This document shows positions 42,873 to 45,689 of a stretch of DNA of 45,689 bases, piece after piece. The translations under genes and the position numbers were made by a program. A model generated the notes under the pieces. The model had not been told where the DNA came from. It did no database searches and saw nothing but the letters and a program-made list of their open reading frames with translations. The stretch is from an uncultured Lachnospiraceae bacterium (GTDB lineage: Bacteria > Bacillota > Clostridia > Lachnospirales > Lachnospiraceae). The stretch is taken from contig CANRMF010000012.1 of assembly GCA_947631665.1 (NCBI GenBank), positions 1-45,689 on the forward strand. Direction: 5' to 3'. Within the stretch, counting starts at the first letter, position 1, and each line of letters opens with the position of its first letter.

Positions 42873-42911
42873 TCCACTTTTTACCACTAATTGACACTAA
42901 TTTACCACTTA
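42873..42911 (-). promoter_or_regulatory. MraZ-binding repeat array
   Basis: On the minus strand four short direct repeats, AAGTGG, TAGTGT, TAGTGG and AAGTGG, have their AGTG cores at 42906-42909, 42895-42898, 42885-42888 and 42875-42878. Steps are 11, 10 and 10 bp, one helical turn each. This matches the known MraZ boxes, which are direct repeats at 10-bp steps. The array lies at and just downstream of the predicted start of transcription. Confidence 0.8.
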
Positions 42912-42918
42912 TATGCAA

Positions 42919-42947
42919 ATTCTATACCATTTATCTGATAATTGCAA
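42919..42947 (-). promoter_or_regulatory. Promoter of the dcw cluster (mraZ)
   Basis: On the minus strand TTGCAA (42942-42947) and TAGAAT (42919-42924) are 17 bp apart. The MraZ box array begins eight bases downstream of the -10, so MraZ binding would block escape of polymerase. The rest of 42948-43044 holds no gene. Confidence 0.65.
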
Positions 42948-43044
42948 CCCCTATTTTGAAAAAATTTTTTTAATTTTCCCCTGATTTATTCAGAAAGAAC
43001 AGCCTTTACAGCAAAGCACCCTTTTGACGCCTGAAACTTATGGC

Positions 43045-43097
43045 ATAAAAAAAGAGGTTCTGTCCTGCCGCCACCGCGACGCATGAACAAAACCTCT
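43045..43097 (-). terminator. Terminator of lgt
   Basis: A 13-bp stem with two G-T pairs: AGAGGTT pairs with AACCTCT at its base (43053-43059 and 43091-43097). On the minus strand it is followed by seven T. It lies 27 bases beyond the lgt stop. Confidence 0.88.
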
Positions 43098-43124
43098 GTC
43101 GTTTTACGTTTTTGATTTTATTTT

Positions 43125-44009
43125 TTATTTTCTTGCTGCTTTATAGCGCATTACACCCCACGCAATCGCTGCCGCCGTCAGCAGAAAAATGGATAATGCC
43201 TGAGATACCGGCCAGCCTGTCAGTGGCATGATAAGCTGGTCTGTACGAAATCCCTCTATAATGGCTCTCCCAAGTCCATAGCCCATCAGATACCACAGCA
43301 TGACTTCTCCTTCAAATTTTTTCTTCCTGCGGAAAACTAAAAGCAGGATTAAGAGCGCCAAATTCCACAGTGATTCATATAAAAAAGTCGGCTGCACCTG
43401 AATATACCCAAGCTGCTCCATCGTCTTTCCGGTCATTTCTTTCATTCCGTTCTCCACTGCCTGCGGTACCTGATAAGTGTGATAATACTGGTCACAGCAG
43501 ATGCGCATTGCAAGCGGATTACTGTCCGGCGTCACCCCGCCAAACGCTTCCCTGTTAAAAAAGTTGCCCCAGCGTCCGATAATCTGTCCGAGAACCAGTC
43601 CCAAAACTCCGGTATCACAGAAAGTCAAAAAGGACAGTTTTTTTATTCTCGTATAAACCAAGCAAACAATTACCGCCATAATAATCGCGCCGTAAATTGC
43701 CATGCCTCCGTTTCTGATATTGAAAATTTCCAGAAGATTATCCTTATAATATTCCCACGAAAAAGCAACGTAATACAGTCTGGCTCCGACGATACTGAAG
43801 ATAATTGCATAAATCGCAAAATCCAGATAATTGTTCGGATTTTGTCCTGTCCGCTTTGCTTCATAGCAGGCAAGCATAATGCCGCAAACCATTCCGGTTG
43901 CAATAATGAGCCCGTAAAAGGCAATGTCAAATCCGAACACGCTGAAGGATTTCGGAAGATTTTCAATACTAATATGAAGATTTGGAAATTGAATTGATGT
44001 TAAAACCAT
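43125..44009 (-). CDS. lgt: Prolipoprotein diacylglyceryl transferase
   Basis: 294 residues with about seven membrane segments. The signature GRWGNFFNREAFGG near 145-158 holds the key Arg and Asn. The conserved RNGGMAIYGA is near 98-107, and QPTFLYESLWN with the later LGRAIIEGFRTD completes the family pattern. It attaches diacylglycerol to the lipobox Cys of lipoproteins. The ATG at 44009 follows AGGAGG; a start seven codons upstream is rejected. It is a single gene with its own promoter and terminator. Confidence 0.97.
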   Translation of the reverse strand: MVLTSIQFPNLHISIENLPKSFSVFGFDIAFYGLIIATGMVCGIMLACYEAKRTGQNPNNYLDFAIYAIIFSIVGARLYYVAFSWEYYKDNLLEIFNIRNGGMAIYGAIIMAVIVCLVYTRIKKLSFLTFCDTGVLGLVLGQIIGRWGNFFNREAFGGVTPDSNPLAMRICCDQYYHTYQVPQAVENGMKEMTGKTMEQLGYIQVQPTFLYESLWNLALLILLLVFRRKKKFEGEVMLWYLMGYGLGRAIIEGFRTDQLIMPLTGWPVSQALSIFLLTAAAIAWGVMRYKAARK

Positions 44010-44051
44010 TGCGCGCCTCCTGTTTTTCATTCCGTTTTATTATGTTTCTTT

Positions 44052-44080
44052 ATTGTACCTGTTATTATTTGCAAAATCAA
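44052..44080 (-). promoter_or_regulatory. Promoter of lgt
   Basis: On the minus strand TTGATT (44075-44080) and TACAAT (44052-44057) are 17 bp apart, about 40 bases upstream of the lgt start. The 23-bp repeats begin ten bases upstream of the -35. Confidence 0.7.
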
Positions 44081-44090
44081 CAGAAACAAC

Positions 44091-44205
44091 GTATGGCTTT
44101 TTCCGCTGTCAATGTATATCTTCTTTCGCCGTCGCCGTATGGCTTTTTCCGCTGCCAATGTATATCTTCTTTCGCTGTCAACGTATGGCTTTCCCCGCTG
44201 CCATC
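44091..44205. repeat. 23-bp alternating tandem repeat (46-bp higher-order unit)
   Basis: Five 23-bp units at 44091, 44114, 44137, 44160 and 44183. Units 1, 3 and 5 begin GTATGGCTTT; units 2 and 4 begin GTATATCTTC. The 46-bp pair is thus repeated two and a half times with few changes. The unit length is not a multiple of three and no frame has a ribosome site, so it is taken as non-coding. It lies between the lgt and ychF promoters. Confidence 0.85.
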
Positions 44206-44229
44206 AACGGATTTCCTTCGGGAAAAAGA

Positions 44230-44258
44230 TAGACTTTCCCCTGTTTTTATTCTATAAT
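44230..44258 (+). promoter_or_regulatory. Promoter of ychF
   Basis: TAGACT (44230-44235) and TATAAT (44253-44258) are 17 bp apart, about 40 bases upstream of the ychF start. Confidence 0.65.
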
Positions 44259-44287
44259 ATAACCTTGAATGAACAAACAAAGGAGAG

Positions 44288-44302
44288 ATGATTGAACTAT
44301 GA
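44288..44302 (+). other. Four-codon leader ORF overlapping the ychF start
   Basis: ATG-ATT-GAA-CTA-TGA (44288-44302) ends in a stop whose TGA overlaps the ATG of ychF (ATGA at 44299). The AAAGGAGAG site is two bases from the leader ATG but about 13 from the ychF ATG. It may couple ychF translation by reinitiation, or simply be chance. Confidence 0.4.
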
Positions 44303-45396
44303 AACTTGGCATTGTTGGTCTGCCCAACGTGGGCAAAAGCACACTTTTTAATTCTTTAACAAAGGCAGGCGCCGAATCCGCAAATTACCCTTTCTGTACT
44401 ATTGATCCGAATATCGGCGTTGTTCCGGTGCCGGACGAGCGGCTGGACAGACTTACCGAACTGTACCATTCCAGAAAAACGATTCCGGCAGTCATCGAAT
44501 TTGTGGATATTGCAGGGCTGGTCAAAGGAGCTTCCAAAGGAGAGGGACTTGGCAATCAGTTTCTTGCCAACATTCGCGAGGTGGACGCCATTGTTCATGT
44601 GGTACGCTGTTTTGAAAACAGCAACATTATTCATGTAGACGGCAGCATTGATCCGCTCAGGGATATTGAAACCATCAATCTGGAACTGATTTTTTCCGAT
44701 ATTGAAATCTTAGAGCGCCGGATTGCGAAAACAACCCGCGGCGCCAGAAATGATAAAACGCTTGCAAAAGAACTCGCTTTTCAGGAAAAAGTGAAAAAGT
44801 TTTTGGAGGACGGTAATCTGGCAATTAAGCTGGAAGTTGAAGATGAAGACGAGCAGGCATGGCTTTCCGAATATAATCTGCTTACGGCAAAACCGGTGAT
44901 TTTTGCCGCAAATGTTTCCGAAGATGATTTGGCCGATGACGGGGCTTCCAACAGTTATGTTTCGTCTGTCCGCAACTTCGCCGCCGAAAACAACAGCGAG
45001 GTATTTGTTATCAGCGCTGAAATCGAGCAGGAAATTGCCGAGCTGGAAGATGAGGAAAAAGCGATGTTTCTCGAAGATTTAGGAATTCAGGAATCCGGTC
45101 TTTACAAACTCATCAGAGCAAGTTACTCCCTTTTAGGACTGATCAGTTTTCTGACCTCCGGCGAAGACGAAACGAGAGCATGGACTATTCAGGTTGGCAC
45201 AAAGGCGCCCCAGGCAGCCGGCAAAATTCATACGGATTTTGAACGCGGCTTTATCTGCGCCGAGGTCGTAAAATACACAGACCTCATCTCCTGCGGTTCC
45301 CTTTCCAAAGCAAAAGAAAAAGGACTGGTCGGACTTCAGGGAAAAGATTATGTCGTACAGGACGGCGACGTCATCACCTTCCGCTTCAACGTGTAA
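44299..45396 (+). CDS. ychF: Redox-regulated ATPase YchF (Obg-family GTPase fold)
   Basis: 365 residues. The G1 loop GLPNVGKST is at 7-15, G3 is DIAGLVKGASKGEGLGN near 72-88, and the G4 position reads NVSE rather than NKxD, which explains the ATP preference of this family. A coiled-coil arm (about 125-200) and a C-terminal TGS domain (about 280-365, ending VVQDGDVITFRFNV) follow. It binds ribosomes and is linked to stress control. The spacing of the ribosome site is unusually long (about 13 bases). It ends at a strong terminator shared with the 68-bp repeats. Confidence 0.97.
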   Translation: MKLGIVGLPNVGKSTLFNSLTKAGAESANYPFCTIDPNIGVVPVPDERLDRLTELYHSRKTIPAVIEFVDIAGLVKGASKGEGLGNQFLANIREVDAIVHVVRCFENSNIIHVDGSIDPLRDIETINLELIFSDIEILERRIAKTTRGARNDKTLAKELAFQEKVKKFLEDGNLAIKLEVEDEDEQAWLSEYNLLTAKPVIFAANVSEDDLADDGASNSYVSSVRNFAAENNSEVFVISAEIEQEIAELEDEEKAMFLEDLGIQESGLYKLIRASYSLLGLISFLTSGEDETRAWTIQVGTKAPQAAGKIHTDFERGFICAEVVKYTDLISCGSLSKAKEKGLVGLQGKDYVVQDGDVITFRFNV

Positions 45397-45418
45397 AAAC
45401 TTTGAGTCATGCTAAAAT

Positions 45419-45472
45419 AAAAAAATCGGCCTTACAGCAGGCTTGCCTGCTAAGATGGCTGATTTTTTTTAT
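45419..45472. terminator. Terminator of ychF, also facing the repeat array
   Basis: The inner stem is AGCAGGC/GCCTGCT and the outer arms AAATCgGCC/GGCtGATTT, with A runs on the left and T runs on the right. It works in both directions, so minus-strand transcripts from the repeat array would also end here. Confidence 0.9.
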
Positions 45473-45664
45473 TTTAATACGACGAATGTCGTACATGAGG
45501 TGGATACGCAGTATACACCGAATGGCATGACTCTTTTTATTTCAATACCTCAAATGTCGTACATGAGGTGGATACGCAGTATACACCGAATGGCATGACT
45601 CCTTTTATTTTGATACCTCAAATGTCGTACATGAGGTGGATACGCAGTATACACCGAATGGCAT
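45469..45664 (-). other. Chain of three 19-residue mini-ORFs inside the 68-bp repeats
   Basis: Minus-strand ORFs 45664-45605, 45596-45537 and 45528-45469 encode MPFGVYCVSTSCTTFEVSK, the same with EVLK, and the same with VVLK at the end. Stop and next ATG are eight bases apart, with AAGGAG (or AAGAG) in between, but only two bases before the ATG, shorter than normal. The peptides have two Cys and no obvious signal. Coding is possible but unproven, since identity of the DNA repeat alone conserves the peptide. Confidence 0.35.
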
Positions 45665-45689
45665 GACTCCTTTTATTTTGATACCTCAA
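45486..45689. repeat. 68-bp tandem repeat, three copies reaching the window edge
   Basis: Copies at 45486-45553, 45554-45621 and 45622-45689. The last two are identical; the first differs at a few positions near its end. A degraded tail of a further copy (45464-45485) merges with the ychF terminator. Each unit contains an imperfect hairpin, GGTG-t-ATAC-TGC-GTAT-c-CACC. There are no unique spacers, so it is not CRISPR. The array probably continues beyond the window. Confidence 0.92.

Noticed and set aside
44077-44280. Frames across the 23-bp repeats (67 codons minus, 91 codons plus)
   Set aside because: The unit is not a multiple of three, no ribosome site is present, and the frames run over the lgt and ychF promoters.
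45486-45689. CRISPR array
   Set aside because: Copies abut without unique spacers and no cas gene is nearby.

Overview
The window looks like chromosome of a spore-forming, low-to-moderate GC Gram-positive anaerobe of the Clostridia, most likely Lachnospiraceae. The reasons are the linked spoIIGA-sigE-sigG-ylmC/ymxH-nrdR-yqeG block, a division and cell-wall (dcw) cluster with two class B penicillin-binding proteins, an acpP-fabK start of a type II fatty-acid operon, and strong AGGAGG-type ribosome sites. The family assignment is inferred from gene content; no database was searched.

Layout. (1) 1-1319: the start of a fatty-acid operon (acpP, then fabK cut by the window edge, minus strand), divergent from a MerR-family regulator, with a MerR-type promoter between them. 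(2) 1530-3993: rfbA, rfbD and rfbC (dTDP-rhamnose synthesis, plus strand; rfbB is absent). (3) 4251-17976: an AT-rich block of thirteen minus-strand genes for an extracellular polysaccharide: a PssD/PssE-type two-part glycosyltransferase, three GT2 enzymes, a DUF6625-like transferase, a Wzy-like polymerase, a pyruvyl transferase, a MenD-like thiamine-diphosphate enzyme, a Wzx flippase, an acyltransferase, an aldo/keto reductase and one unknown membrane protein. Small transposon-like inverted-repeat elements lie just outside both ends of the block. (4) 18354-19055: two divergent XRE repressors separated by three near-evenly spaced palindromes. (5) 19183-25651: an SSB-like protein, a secreted FN3 protein, a 2-hydroxyacid dehydrogenase, efp, a fused AroD-AroK enzyme divergent from a YdiB-like shikimate dehydrogenase, and yqeG. 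(6) 25661-28918: nrdR, ylmC/ymxH, sigG, sigE and spoIIGA. (7) 28919-31282: a minisatellite, then a small secreted protein, a DUF4367 protein and an ECF-like sigma factor. (8) 31419-42801: ftsZ, ftsQ, ftsW, murD, mraY, two PBPs, ftsL, rsmH and mraZ, read from mraZ towards ftsZ. (9) 43125-45396: lgt and divergent ychF. (10) 45469-45689: a 68-bp tandem repeat running off the window.

How it fits together. The dcw and sporulation blocks are ordinary and well conserved in arrangement. The dTDP-rhamnose genes probably feed the polysaccharide block, which would assemble, decorate (pyruvate ketal, acyl group), flip and polymerise a repeat unit. No priming glycosyltransferase and no chain-length or tyrosine-kinase genes are in view.

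Most unusual content. The 68-bp repeats at the right edge each carry a 19-residue mini-ORF and a hairpin. The start region of the 2-hydroxyacid dehydrogenase is tandemly copied, giving a chain of overlapping mini-ORFs. The MenD-like enzyme sits in a glycan locus. The two-repressor switch has a symmetrical operator array. A run of eight G residues in the acyltransferase could allow phase variation. Four unrelated intergenic tandem-repeat families (21, 23, 29 and 68 bp) occur within 24 kb.
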